NCBI GenBank assembly: GCA_030141605.1
Contig: JAQGDQ010001587.1
Location: 1 to 33,721 of the forward strand
DNA from: Tubiluchus corallicola
Lineage: Eukaryota; Priapulida; Priapulimorpha; Priapulimorphida; Tubiluchidae
Direction: 5' to 3'
Length of the DNA stretch: 33,721 nucleotides
Shown: in pieces, positions 21,581-32,238 of the stretch
Numbering within the stretch: position 1 is the stretch's first letter
Layout of the letters: each line of letters opens with the position of its first letter
Position numbers and translations under genes: made by a program
The notes under the pieces: model-generated
Seen by the model: only the letters and a program-made list of their open reading frames with translations
What the model was told of the DNA's origin: nothing
Databases searched by the model: none

Positions 21581-22407
21581 TATGGCGATGACGCTGGTAC
21601 TAACAGGACTGTATCCCATATTACTGAGCCAACAGAAACAGTGTGTTAACATCGTAACTTCCTAAAACGCTAGTAATAAAATAAATTAAAAGCTTGACGG
21701 CAGCCTGTAAAATACGCTCAGCTATTTTCATAAACCTCGAACACATGGAAAATGCGTTTCAGACATTTTGCACTCGCGAAATGCAGCCAGCAAATAAATT
21801 GAACCGTCAACCACATCTGCTGCTAAAGGGGAAGATTCCTGAAATCACCTGACGTCACAGACTTTAACAATCACTACAGTGCAAGAAACTTTACTTCACT
21901 GTACAAAACTCATGTTATGAAATCAACGGAAATAAATGCAAAATTACGTGAAAACTGTCCATATTTAGCAATTGATTTTCCGAATTATGGTTTTCTAAAA
22001 ATATCGATAACTGATCTGTCTGAGTTCGACTTTTTCTGTTCGAACGCAGCTTTAGATTTTTCGACATCATACTGGGAAGCAAAATTTACATTTTAATCGT
22101 GTTTAAATTTGAAAATTTAGTGCTCGAATAGAGTTGATCTAGGTTTAATTGATGCATCTGAATGGCCGTAGTAAATTCACACTTAGTTCGACCACTACGA
22201 GCGATCGTCCTTAGAAACTTTTTCTTCTCAGGTGTAACAAAACTGCAAGGCAAAACTCTTTCTTTGTTAGAATTATATCGCTTTGAAACACTCTTCTTTC
22301 TGATGTTGTCGTGGCTCACTCTTTAGCTTCCTTGGAACACTCTCTAAAAACTGTTATTTCAATAATCATCACAAATGTCTTGGCTAGTTTAGAGGATGCT
22401 CTACGTA

Positions 22408-22626
22408 GTGCCAACTCGTTGTCCATATTCAAAAAAGTATGCCAACTCGTTGTCCATATTCAAAAAAGTATGCCAACTCGTTGTCCATATTCAAAAAAGT
22501 ATGTCAACTCGCTGTCCATATTCAAAAAAGTATGCCAACTCGTTGTCGATATTCAAAAAAGTATGCCAACTCGTTGTCCATATTCTAAGAAGTATGTCAA
22601 CTCGTTGTCCATATTCAAAAAGTATG
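22408..22626 (+). repeat. 31-bp tandem array, 7 units (unit 1)
   Basis: Unit GTATGCCAACTCGTTGTCCA plus TATTCAAAAAA, with small variants (TCAACTCG, TCGATATTC). It also makes open frames of Pro-Tyr-Ser-Lys-Lys type. The matching array in unit 2 is 25963-26181. Confidence 0.95.
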
Positions 22627-22989
22627 TAAATTACATTTACTTGAAACATATAACTGATCACTCAATCATGATTTGTTGTTGTTTTTCATTTTCAAAAACT
22701 TCCCCTCTGGGATAATAATATTTTTATTGCTTCCCACCCGTATATATATCTGCAATGCATACCTCCATATAGTCTAAACAAGTGTTGCACCTCCATATAG
22801 TCTAATCAAGTGTTGCCTCCTCCACAAATGCTTAGCTAATGTGTTAAAGCATTTATCATTTCTCTGTACCGACCATCAGTTTACATCGTAATTATGAAAA
22901 TTTAATACTACTAACTCCCACTGTAAATCACACTAACCATTAATAATATATTGTAATTTTTTTCGTAACTAATTCTAGTGGCCTAGCAT

Positions 22990-23138
22990 AAGCTAGCTTT
23001 TTACGTCTCTAGCGCAGAATTCATGAATTGTATCATAATTCTGTACTAACAAAAACTGATTATCGATGCACATGTAATGTATATGTATATGTTTATTGCG
23101 AAATAAATCTATTGAATTGAATTGAATTGAATTGAATA
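22990..23138 (+). mobile_element. retroelement 3' end with (TTGAA)n tail (unit 1)
   Basis: GCGAAATAAATCTATTGAAT leads into four TTGAA repeats at 23111-23138. An independent sequence at 31560-31588 ends the same way, which suggests a LINE-type 3' tail. An inverted (ATTCA)n at 23377-23392, followed on the minus strand by AAATAAATAAATG upstream, hints at a second opposite tail. The left limit is not defined. Confidence 0.45.
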
Positions 23139-23443
23139 GTATTCCCCTAAATTCCAGTGTATGTACATACAATTTGTAATTATTTCTTTTACAATAGTCA
23201 CAAACAATTTACATGGTTTATTTGTAATATTGATTTACAAATTTTCAACCAAGATGATCAATACTTTCATTGTACTAACCTGTCGGGTTCCTTAAGATTT
23301 TTTTATACCTTGTTAGCGCTGCTTTCAACTTTTTACAATTTATTTGTGCATCATCATCACTTGGTTAAAAGTTGAAATTCAATTCAATTCAACACTGGGC
23401 TTTTTTCATTTATTTATTTGTACCTCAAGAAGTTTTAGTTTAA

Positions 23444-24060
23444 CAGGAATAGCCCATATACGTATACCTACACAGCATACAGCTCAATGACTGTAGTACG
23501 CCACAAACAGTTGCAGGAATAGCCCACATACGTATACCTACACAGTATACAGCTCAATGACGGTAGTACGCCACAAACAGTTGCAGGAATAGCCCACATA
23601 CGTATACCTACACAGTATACAGCTCAATGACGGTAGTACGCCACAAACAGTTGCAGGAATAGCCCATATACGTACACCTACACAGCATACAGCTCAATGA
23701 CTGTAGTACGCCACAAACAGTTGCAGAAATAGCCCATATACGTATACCTACACAGTATACACCTCAATGACTGTAGTACGCCACAAACAGTCGCAGGAAT
23801 AGCCCATATACGTACACCTACACAGTATACAGCTCAATGACGGTAGTACGCCACAAACAGTTGCAGGAATAGCCCGTATACCTACGCAGTATACAGCTCA
23901 ATGACTGTAGTACGCCACAAACAGTCGCAGGAATAGACCGTATACCTACACAGTATACAGCTCAATGACTGTAGTACGCCACAAACAGTTGCAGGAATAG
24001 CCCATATACGTACACCTACACAGTATACAGCTCAATGACTGTAGCACGCCACAAACAGTT
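23444..24060 (+). repeat. 70-bp satellite array, 9 units (unit 1)
   Basis: Unit begins CAGGAATAGCCCATATACGT and ends ACGCCACAAACAGTTG, 70 bp; two units are shortened near GCCCGTATACCTACG and GACCGTATACC. A single diverged unit, GTACGCCACAAACAGTTGCG, survives in each inverted-repeat arm (30243 and its mirror), so the array was amplified from one ancestral copy. Confidence 0.95.
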
Positions 24061-24540
24061 ACGTAGCGCTGAAACAGCGCTTATAATGAACACCAGGAGT
24101 AGCGTCAAGTTCGAGTAGAAAATGACAAGAATAATGTGTTTGGGTTTATTGCGCGCCTATTAAACTACGCGAAGGAAATTAAAACAAAAAGTAATTTTCA
24201 TTTTCAAATTTATTTCAAAAGAAAGCTGAACCCAATCTTAAACTGTAATCCAAACTATCTATTGCATTAAACATTGAAAGGCAAGCGCTCTCGGTGCTTA
24301 AACTAATTCAAATTTCTAGCGCTTGCCTAATGTTCATGCAAAATTACCTACCTAATTTATTGTAAAAACTTATTATACTTCTGACGGGCTGTTTTTCTTC
24401 AGTCAACAAATGATGTCATTGGTGGAAAATGGGCATGCAAAATGGGAGCAATAGCAACTTTAAAGTGATTTCACTAATTACACGAGGCGCTTATCACAGT
24501 TTTATTACTAAATCCTTCTAACATTGAAATAAGCCTAAGT

Positions 24541-25001
24541 CAGGGGGGTGCAAATTATCTGACTAGCCGGGCCATATTAAACTTTCCCGCAATTCCTGCG
24601 GGCCACAGGCAGTTTGATCAAGGAGCCAAGTACAGAAAGGCCTAATAACGATTTTTTTGCATCAGACCTGCCTACATCATTACTACTACACTCAAGAAAC
24701 TATTTTAGAAGTTATTAAAATTTATATTACAAACCATATATTTCTACTTTCAGGACAGTTAGTGGTAATTTCTTTACAATGCATATTAGTAATGTGTATC
24801 ACACAGTCTGTGTAGTACAGTGACATTAAGCTACAACCGTCTTGTAAGGGTTAATGACATCCAATCTAGTAGAAAAAAGCTACCCGCACTATCTTTGGGA
24901 TCGTGGCACGGACTTCAGCTGGATACACTCAATTAATCGCCCGGGCCGCACTTTCATTAGGTTGACAAATCTCTTCGCGGGCCGCAATTTACACACCCCT
25001 G
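24541..25001. mobile_element. hAT-type MITE, copy in unit 1
   Basis: 461 bp flanked by exact 8-bp duplications GCCTAAGT (24533-24540 and 25002-25009). The ends are inverted: CAGGGGGGTGCAAATT on the left, and CAGGGGTGTGTAAATT when the right end is reverse complemented. GGCCCGCG-type subterminal sequence is typical of non-autonomous hATs. About 43 bp are missing near the right end compared with the unit 2 copy. No transposase. Confidence 0.9.
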
Positions 25002-25962
25002 GCCTAAGTATCACGAAGGCTTGACCTTCCCTTTAAGGTTCGTCATAAGTTTAGTACAAGTAAAAGTTGTACTAAATGAAAGTTTCGTTTCGGATTCATG
25101 GGGTGAATGTAGCTAAAATAGTTAACGTTGCATCCTTATGGCGATGATACTGATACTGACAGACTGTATCCCATATTACTGAGCTAACAGCAACAGTGTG
25201 TTAACATCGTAACTTCCTAAACCGCTTGTAATAAAATAATTTAAAAGCTTGACGGCAGCCTGTAAAATACGCTCAGCTATTTTCATAAACCTCGAACACA
25301 TGGAAAATGCGTTTCAGACATTTTGCACTCGCGAAATGCAGCCAGCAAATAAATTGAACCGTCAACCACATCTGCTGCTAAAGGGGAAGATTCCTGAAAT
25401 CACCTGACGTCACAGACTTTAACAATCACTACAGTGCAAGAAACTTTACTTCACTGTACAAAACTCATGTTATGAAATCAACGGAAATAAATGCAAAATT
25501 ACGTGAAAACTGTCCATATTTAGCAATTGATTTTCCGAATTATGGTTTTCTAAAAATATCGATAACTGATCTGTCTGAGTTCGACTTTTTCTGTTCGAAC
25601 GCAGCTTTAGATTTTTCGACATCATACTGGGAAGCAAAATTTACGTTTTAATCGTGTTTAAATTTGAAAATTTAGTGCTCGAATAGAGTTGATCTAGGTT
25701 TAATTGATGCATCTGAATGGCCGTAGTAAATTCACACTTAGTTCGACCACTACGAGCGATCGTCCTTAGAAACTTTTTCTTCTCAGGTGTAACAAAACTG
25801 CAAGGCAAAACTCTTTCTTTGTTAGAATTATATCGCTTTGAAACACTCTTCTTTCTGATGTTGTCGTGGCTCACTCTTTAGCTTCCTTGGAACACTCTCT
25901 AAAAACTGTTATTTCAATAATCATCACAAATGTCTTGGCTAGTTTAGAGGATGCTCTACGTA

Positions 25963-26181
25963 GTGCCAACTCGTTGTCCATATTCAAAAAAGTATGCCAA
26001 CTCGTTGTCCATATTCAAAAAAGTATGCCAACTCGTTGTCCATATTCAAAAAAGTATGTCAACTCGTTGTCCATATTCAAAAAAGTATGCCAACTCGTTG
26101 TCGATATTCAAAAAAGTATGCCAACTCGTTGTCCATATTCTAAGAAGTATGTCAACTCGTTGTCCATATTCAAAAAGTATG
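25963..26181 (+). repeat. 31-bp tandem array, 7 units (unit 2)
   Basis: Same seven units as 22408-22626, offset 3555 bp, differing at one visible base (TCAACTCGTTG versus TCAACTCGCTG in the fourth unit). Confidence 0.95.
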
Positions 26182-26544
26182 TAAATTACATTTACTTGAA
26201 ACATATAACTGATCACTCAATCATGATTTGTTGTTGTTTTTCATTTTCAAAAACTTCCCCTCTGGGATAATAATATTTTTATTGCTTCCCACCCGTATAT
26301 ATATCTGCAATGCATACCTCCATATAGTCTAAACAAGTGTTGCACCTCCATATAGTCTAATCAAGTGTTGCCTCCTCCACAAATGCTTAGCTAATGTGTT
26401 AAAGCATTTATCATTTCTCTGTACCGACCATCAGTTTACATCGTAATTATGAAAATTTAATACTACTAACTCCCACTGTAAATCACACTAACCATTAATA
26501 ATATATTGTAATTTTTTTCGTAACTAATTCTAGTGGCCTAGCAT

Positions 26545-26693
26545 AAGCTAGCTTTTTACGTCTCTAGCGCAGAATTCATGAATTGTATCATAATTCTGTA
26601 CTAACAAAAACTGATTATCGATGCACATGTAATGTATATGTATATGTTTATTGCGAAATAAATCTATTGAATTGAATTGAATTGAATTGAATA
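26545..26693 (+). mobile_element. retroelement 3' end with (TTGAA)n tail (unit 2)
   Basis: Duplicate of 22990-23138 carried along with the tandem unit and ending in the same TTGAA repeats at 26666-26693; not an independent insertion. Confidence 0.45.
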
Positions 26694-26998
26694 GTATTCC
26701 CCTAAATTCCAGTGCATGTACATACAATTTGTAATTATTTCTTTTACAATAGTCACAAACAATTTACATGGTTTATTTGTAATATTGATTTACAAATTTT
26801 CACCCAAGATGATCAATACTTTCATTGTACTAACCTGTCGGGTTCCTTAAGATTTTTTTATACCTTGTTAGCGCTGCTTTCAACTTTTTACAATTTATTT
26901 GTGCATCATCATCACTTGGTTAAAAGTTGAAATTCAATTCAATTCAACACTGGGCTTTTTTCATTTATTTATTTGTACCTCAAGAAGTTTTAGTTTAA

Positions 26999-27545
26999 CA
27001 GGAATAGCCCATATACGTATACCTACACAGCATACAGCTCAATGACTGTAGTACGCCACAAACAGTTGCAGGAATAGCCCACATACGTATACCTACACAG
27101 TATACAGCTCAATGACGGTAGTACGCCACAAACAGTTGCAGGAATAGCCCATATACGTACACCTACACAGCATACAGCTCAATGACTGTAGTACGCCACA
27201 AACAGTTGCAGGAATAGCCCATATACGTATACCTACACAGTATACACCTCAATGACTGTAGTACGCCACAAACAGTCGCAGGAATAGACCGTATACGTAC
27301 ACCTACACAGTATACAGCTCAATGACGGTAGTACGCCACAAACAGTTGCAGGAATAGCCCGTATACCTACGCAGTATACAGCTCAATGACTGTAGTACGC
27401 CACAAACAGTCGCAGGAATAGACCGTATACCTACACAGCATACAGCTCAATGACTGTAGTACGCCACAAACAGTTGCAGGAATAGCCCATATACGTACAC
27501 CTACACAGTATACAGCTCAATGACTGTAGCACGCCACAAACAGTT
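26999..27545 (+). repeat. 70-bp satellite array, 8 units (unit 2)
   Basis: Same satellite as 23444-24060 with one unit fewer and some reassorted variants (GACCGTATACGTACACC), indicating unequal exchange after the large duplication. Confidence 0.95.
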
Positions 27546-28025
27546 ACGTAGCGCTGAAACAGCGCTTATAATGAACACCAGGAGTAGCGTCAAGTTCGAG
27601 TAGAAAATGACAAGAATAATGTGTTTGGGTTTATTGCGCGCCTATTAAACTACGCGAAGGAAATTAAAACAAAAAGTAATTTTCATTTTCAAATTTGTTT
27701 CAAAAGAAAGCTGAACCCAATCTTAAACTGTAATCCAAACTATCTATTGCATTAAACATTGAAAGGCAAGCGCTCTCGGTGCTTAAACTAATTCAAATTT
27801 CTAGCGCTTACCTAATGTTCATGCAAAATTACCTACCTAATTTATTGTAAAAACTTATTATACTTCTGACGGGCTGTTTTTCTTCAGTCGACAAATGATG
27901 TCATTGGTGGAAAATGGGCATGCAAAATGGGAGCAATAGCAACTTTAAAATGATTTCACTAATTACACGAGGCGGTTATCACAGTTTTATTACTAAATCC
28001 TTCTAACATTGAAATAAGCCTAAGT

Positions 28026-28529
28026 CAGGGGGGTGCAAATTATCTGACTAGCCGGGCCATATTAAACTTTCCCGCAATTCCTGCGAGCCACAGGCAGTTT
28101 GATCAAGGAGTCAAGTACAGAAAGGCCTAATAACGATTTTTTTGCATCCGACCTGCGTACATCATTACTACTACACTCAAGAAACTATTTTAGTTAGAAG
28201 TTATTAAAATTTATATTACAAACCATATATTTCTACTTTCGGGACAGATAGTGGTAATTTCATTGCAATGCATATTAGTAATGTGTATCACACAGTCTGT
28301 GTAGTACAGTGACATTAAGCTACAACCGTCTTGTAAGGGTTAATGGCATCCGATCTAGTAGAAAAAACTAACCGCACTATGATTGGGATCGTGGCACGGA
28401 CTTCAGCTGGATACACTCAATTAATCGCCCGGGCCGCACTTTCATTAGGTTGACAAATCTCTTTGCGGGCCCCACAAATTCTCTCGGCGGGCCGCAAGTG
28501 GCCCGTGGGCCGCAATTTACACACCCCTG
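28026..28529. mobile_element. hAT-type MITE, copy in unit 2
   Basis: 504 bp with the same GCCTAAGT duplications (28018-28025 and 28530-28537) as the unit 1 copy, so it was inserted before the tandem duplication. It retains GGGCCGCAAGTGGCCCGTGG near the right end, deleted in unit 1, and is the more complete copy. Confidence 0.9.
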
Positions 28530-29093
28530 GCCTAAGTATCACGAAGGCTTGACCTTCCCTTTAAGGTTCGTCATAAGTTTAGTGCAAGTAAAAGTTGCAC
28601 GAAATGAAAGTTTCGTTTCGGATTCATGGGGTGAATGTAGCTAAAATAGTTAACGTAGCATCCTTATGGCGATGATACTGGTACTAACAGGACTTTATCC
28701 CATATTACTGAGCCAACAGCAACACTGTGTTAACATCGTAACTTCCTAAACCGCTTGTAATAAAATAATTTAAAAGCTTGACGGCAGCCTATAAAATACG
28801 CTCAGCTATTTTCATAAATCTCGAGCAAATGGAAAATGCGTTTCAGACATTTTGCACTCGCGAAATCCAGTCGACTGCGACGCTTGGCAAATAAACTGAA
28901 TCCTGGAACGCAGCATCCGGTGCACGAGACGCATCCATGCTGTTAATGGATCCTGGGAAATGTGTGAAATCACCTGACGTCATAGAGTTTAATGCTGATC
29001 ACGTATCATCACCAGAGTGCGAGAGGCTTTGCTTCATTGGCACGAAATACCAAAATTCATTCAGAAAGACAGAAAATGAAAGGTTATAAGATA

Positions 29094-29335
29094 AAATAAA
29101 ATGAAATGAAATGAAATAAAATAAAATAAAATAAAATAAAATGAAATGAAATGAAATGAAATGAAATGAAATGAAATGAAACGAAACGAAACGAAACGAA
29201 ACGAAACGAAACGAAACGAAACGAAACGAAACGAAACGAAGCGAAGCGAAGCGAAGCGAAGCGAAACGAAACGAAACGAAACGAAACGAAACGAAACGAA
29301 ACAAAACAAAACAAAACAAAATAAAAATAAAATAA
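29094..29335 (+). repeat. pentanucleotide array in ordered variant blocks
   Basis: Homogeneous blocks of five-base units run ATAAA and ATGAA (mixed), then ATGAA, ACGAA, GCGAA, ACGAA, ACAAA and ATAAA. Each block differs from its neighbour by one transition, and the order is nearly mirror-symmetric. The right arm of the inverted repeat carries at least twelve ACGAA-type units where this arm has seven (29266-29300). Confidence 0.95.
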
Positions 29336-29571
29336 AGCAAAACATAATAAATACAAAACGTTTTGAATCAGCTGTTTCGTCAGGGTAGTTTTTTTATTAA
29401 ACGTAAACCATAGATAATAATATTACTGCATTATCTATGGTGTAAATCCGTAAATATCGATAAGCTTCCTGACAACTGATCTGTCTCAAGTCGATTTTCC
29501 CTGTTTGAACGCAGCTTTGCATTTATGGATACCATGTTGTGAACTAAAATTAGCGTATTAATCGTTATTAA

Positions 29572-30102
29572 AGGAAAAGGCAAGCCTTTATGATACCTAA
29601 GCTTGTTTCATTGTTCGCGAAAAATGTTAGAAGGATTTAGTAATAAAAGTGTGATAAGCGCCTCGTGTAATTAGCAAAATCACTTTAAGGTTGCTATTGG
29701 TGCCATTTTGGTCGCTCCTATTTCTCCACCAATGACGTCATTTTGGGCGCTCCCATTTCTCCACCAATGACATCATTTGTCGACTGAAGCAGCACGTCAA
29801 AAGTATAAGTTTTTACGAAACATTAGATACATAATTTTGCATGAACATTAGGTAAGCTGCAGAAATTTGAATTAGTTTAAACAGCGTGCGTTTACCAAAA
29901 GTCATGACGGACTTACGAAAAGCCACGAAGTCGGACCCCCCCCCCCCAGTTACGTCATAATTTTCAAGTGAATGAGGCTATCACCACGCCTGAAAATTTT
30001 TACTCCGCGGAAATATATTTCAAATTTTTTTTGTTATATTTTTCTAAGTTTAAGTGATAACAGTAAAATAAGTTCAACATACTGAGTGACTTGATCTTTC
30101 CT
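29572..30102. mobile_element. TTAA-flanked MITE (piggyBac-like target), left arm
   Basis: 531 bp between two TTAA sites (29568-29571, 30103-30106). Imperfect inverted ends are AGGAAAAGGCAAGCC and, reverse complemented, AGGAAAGATCAAGTC. The homologous site in tandem units 1 and 2 (22103 and 25658) has a single TTAA and no insert. TTAA duplication is the piggyBac hallmark; the terminal bases are not the usual CCY, so the superfamily is an inference. Most of the interior also occurs, reversed, at 24262-25040 in the tandem units. The mirror copy is at ~32849-33379. Confidence 0.8.
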
Positions 30103-30295
30103 TTAAATTTGAAAATCAAATTCTCGAATAGAACGCTAAGCTTTCTTTTCATTTGTTGGACGGTTTGTATCTTAAGTTACGGTTGTATAACATGAGTAGC
30201 CTATATACATTATATATTGCACCCTATACAGCCCAATGACCATAGTACGCCACAAACAGTTGCGTAGCACTAAAACAGTGCTTATAAGAAACACA

Positions 30296-30415
30296 GACTA
30301 CGGCCAAATCACGTTGAAAACAGCGGTTCTCGTCTGATCGCCGAAGTGAAGCAACGTAGAGCCTGGTTAGTACTTGGATGGGTGACCGCCTAGGAATACC
30401 AGGTGCTGTAGGCTT
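30296..30415 (+). pseudogene. full-length 120-nt 5S rRNA-like sequence
   Basis: Runs from GACTACGGCC to GGTGCTGTAGGCTT, exactly 120 nt, with internal control elements GAAGTGAAGCAACG and TACTTGGATGGGTGACCGCC. Changes from typical 5S (AAATC in place of ATATC; CAGCGG in place of CACCGG) and continuation into SINE body argue against a functional rRNA gene, although pol III transcription is possible. Confidence 0.85.
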
Positions 30416-30712
30416 GCGGGATGCCCACACTGTGTCTTTAGGCGGAGGAGCTGCACAAGGCAGCCAACGGCTAGAGGGCGGAGGAGGTCAAGTGACCCAA
30501 CGGCCATGTGTAGAGCGAGTAAACCTTCCAAATCAGGAGTGGAGCCCCGAAGGTGGACCAGTGCAGCATGCTCACTGACTCCAGCAGCTCCTGCAGCCAA
30601 CCTGGTGCCAAACGTATCGCTCCGCTTTCCTTTGGACTACACCAGGGAGGAAGAGAGGGGGTTCCTGTTGTCTGGGCAACTCAGGATCTCCATACACCTT
30701 GCCCAGGTGTGC
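30296..30712 (+). mobile_element. 5S-derived SINE, 3'-truncated, left arm
   Basis: Full-length 120-nt 5S head (30296-30415) followed by the same body as 18305-18600. It stops at CACCTTGCCCAGG, after which sequence is unrelated to the complete SINE. No clear target duplication could be identified around this copy. Confidence 0.8.
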
Positions 30713-31177
30713 GTCACAGTTAATTGGAAAAGAGTACATAAAAGTTACCTGTGCATTCCAATCAGCTTTCTCTAATGTATACTGTACATTACAGCATGAT
30801 CTCTTGTTCAAATATGGCGGCAGAAGCAAGGATTTTATATATGTGTATACATTGTGTGGTGATTTCACCATTTTAATTGCACACTAAAATGTAATAAATG
30901 TTATTCGAAGGCTGATTCTTTCGTCTTTTGTTGCACATTCATTATTTAACTACATTTTCGTTCACTCGCTGCATTTTAGTTCACTCGCTGCATTTATGAT
31001 TTAACCAGATTGTTTGCTTCTTTGTTGTTGCATTCATGACTTGTTCAGTTGTTGTTTTAATTTTTAACTGCATTATTTGCTTGCTTTTTTTCCATTGGTA
31101 TAATTATAATATAACTGCTTTGCATTTTGTTTATTTGCTACACTTGAGACCTAACTACGTATTTATTCACTTAACCA

Positions 31178-31480
31178 TGTAGTCTGCCGTGCTTTATACT
31201 ATTCCTAAGTTATATAGGGGTTGCTGACTCGATGACCATGTAGTCTGCCGTGTTTTATAATATTCCTAAGTTATATAGGGGTGGCTGACTCGATGACCAT
31301 GTAGTCTGCCGTGCTTTATACTATTCCTAAGTTATATAGGGGTGGCTGACTCGATGACCATGCAGTCTGCCGTGTTTTATAATATTCCTAAGTTATATAG
31401 GGGTGGCTGACTCGATGACCATGTAGTCTGTCGTGCTTTATACTATTCCTAAGTTATATAGGGGTGGCTGACTCGAAGAC
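31178..31480 (+). repeat. 61-bp tandem array, 5 units, alternating variants
   Basis: Unit ACCATGTAGTCTGCCGTGCT ... GGGTGGCTGACTCGATG. Units alternate between GCTTTATACTA and GTTTTATAATA (A-B-A-B-A), so the effective unit is a 122-bp dimer. Confidence 0.9.
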
Positions 31481-31489
31481 CTCCTGGTT

Positions 31490-31588
31490 CTTTCGCCACC
31501 CCATCTCTACATACTTTACATAATTTGTTGTATTTTTGTTATAAATATTATATTAGAGATAAATAAACCTTTGAATTGAATTGAATTT
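31490..31588 (+). mobile_element. retroelement 3' end with (TTGAA)n tail
   Basis: ATAAATAAACC precedes TTGAATTGAATTGAA at 31570-31588, like the tail at 23111-23138 but in a different sequence context. Probably the 3' end of a LINE family with a TTGAA tail; the 5' limit is not visible. Confidence 0.45.
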
Positions 31589-32238
31589 AGAATAATTCGG
31601 GATCCGTTTAAGCATCATTCATTGAATTCAGACGCCAAAATGTATGCTGTTATTTTTGCCAAAATCTCACGCAGGTAGTTACGTGGTTTTTACAAACGCC
31701 CACCATTTTATAACACGTTAAATTTACATCCATTTAAGGAAAGCGTACATGCTGTGTCGTAGGTAACCAGGTATTATAAAACACTAATGCCCGAGGCTAA
31801 ACCTTTTAAAATCACTTAGGTTGAAACGCAAGCATGTTTCACTTACCTGAACTGTAATGGACGGCTGTCCGCCCCACGGTTATACAGTACAAGCAGGTAC
31901 AACAATGGACCTGTCAAATTTGAATTCTGTTTAACCCTGTTGATATTATAATGATATCTAGGGAAGGAATGTAGAAAATGCAGCGAGTGAACGAAAATGT
32001 AGTTAAATAATGAATGTGCAACAAAAGACGAAAGAATCAGCCTTCGAATAACATTTATTACATTTTAGTGTGCAATTAAAATGGTGAAATCACCACACAA
32101 TGTATACACATATATAAAATCCTTGCTTCTGCCGCCATATTTGAACAAGAGATCATGCTGTAATGTACAGTATACATTAGAGAAAGCTGATTGGAATGCA
32201 CAGGTAACTTTTATGTACTCTTTTCCAATTAACTGTGA

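Larger units (their letters stand above)
21581..25136 (+). repeat. large tandem repeat, unit 1 (~3556 bp)
   Basis: Begins TATGGCGATGA and recurs with a 3555-bp offset. In order it holds: a shared left block (21581-22300) with TTAA empty site at 22103; a 31-bp array; a LINE tail; a 9-unit 70-bp satellite; a palindromic AGCGCTGAAACAGCGCT stretch; a MITE-related block (24262-25040); and a nested hAT MITE. The interior (21850-23500) is almost identical to unit 2, while the two ends are visibly more diverged. No convincing gene; the 77- and 134-codon frames have no recognisable domain. Confidence 0.95.
25137..28664 (+). repeat. large tandem repeat, unit 2 (~3528 bp)
   Basis: Second copy of the unit, same order of modules. 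The length differs because one 70-bp satellite unit is missing and the hAT MITE is ~43 bp longer. Differences are concentrated at the unit ends, leaving the middle nearly identical, which fits gene conversion or very recent amplification. Confidence 0.95.
28665..30295 (+). repeat. third, diverged copy of the large unit (continues into the inverted-repeat arm)
   Basis: 28665-28860 matches the start of units 1 and 2 closely, then homology continues at lower identity: AAATCACCTGACGTCA (28974), ACAACTGATCTGTCTCAAG (29472), TTTGAAAATC/TCGAATAGA (~30108-30130) and TACGCCACAAACAGTTGCGT (30246). It has gained a pentanucleotide array (29094-29335) and a TTAA MITE (29572-30102). It lacks the 31-bp array, LINE tail and expanded 70-bp satellite. 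Confidence 0.8.
29231..30977 (+). repeat. large inverted duplication, left arm
   Basis: Matches the reverse complement of 31975-33721 almost without net length change (mirror sum 62951-62952). Inside are a 12-bp perfect hairpin (ACCATAGATAAT, 29407-29441), the TTAA MITE, a C run (29938-29948), the 5S SINE head and a 3' block to CGCTGCATTTT. Small differences such as GAGCGAGTAAAC versus GAGGAGTAAAC show that the arms are not identical. Confidence 0.95.
30978..31974. other. spacer (997 bp) between inverted-repeat arms
   Basis: Starts with a 19-bp duplication of TTCACTCGCTGCATTT and holds a T-rich stretch, a 61-bp tandem array and a (TTGAA)n retroelement tail. The rest (31590-31974) is unique with no gene recognised. 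It would be the loop of any hairpin formed by the arms. Confidence 0.8.

Noticed and set aside
22086-22319. 77-codon minus-strand frame repeated at 25641-25874
   Set aside because: Preservation is explained by the recent duplication, most of the frame is lost in the diverged third copy, and no domain is recognised.
22408-22626. CRISPR-like regular repeats (31, 60 and 70 bp arrays)
   Set aside because: Units are contiguous without unique spacers, in a eukaryotic context with no cas genes.
22311-22715. 134-codon frame repeated at 25866-26270
   Set aside because: Dominated by the 31-bp tandem array and carried along by duplication.
30296-30415. Functional 5S rRNA gene
   Set aside because: Although exactly 120 nt, it has several changes, no terminator after the 3' end and continues into the same body as the SINE with target duplication.
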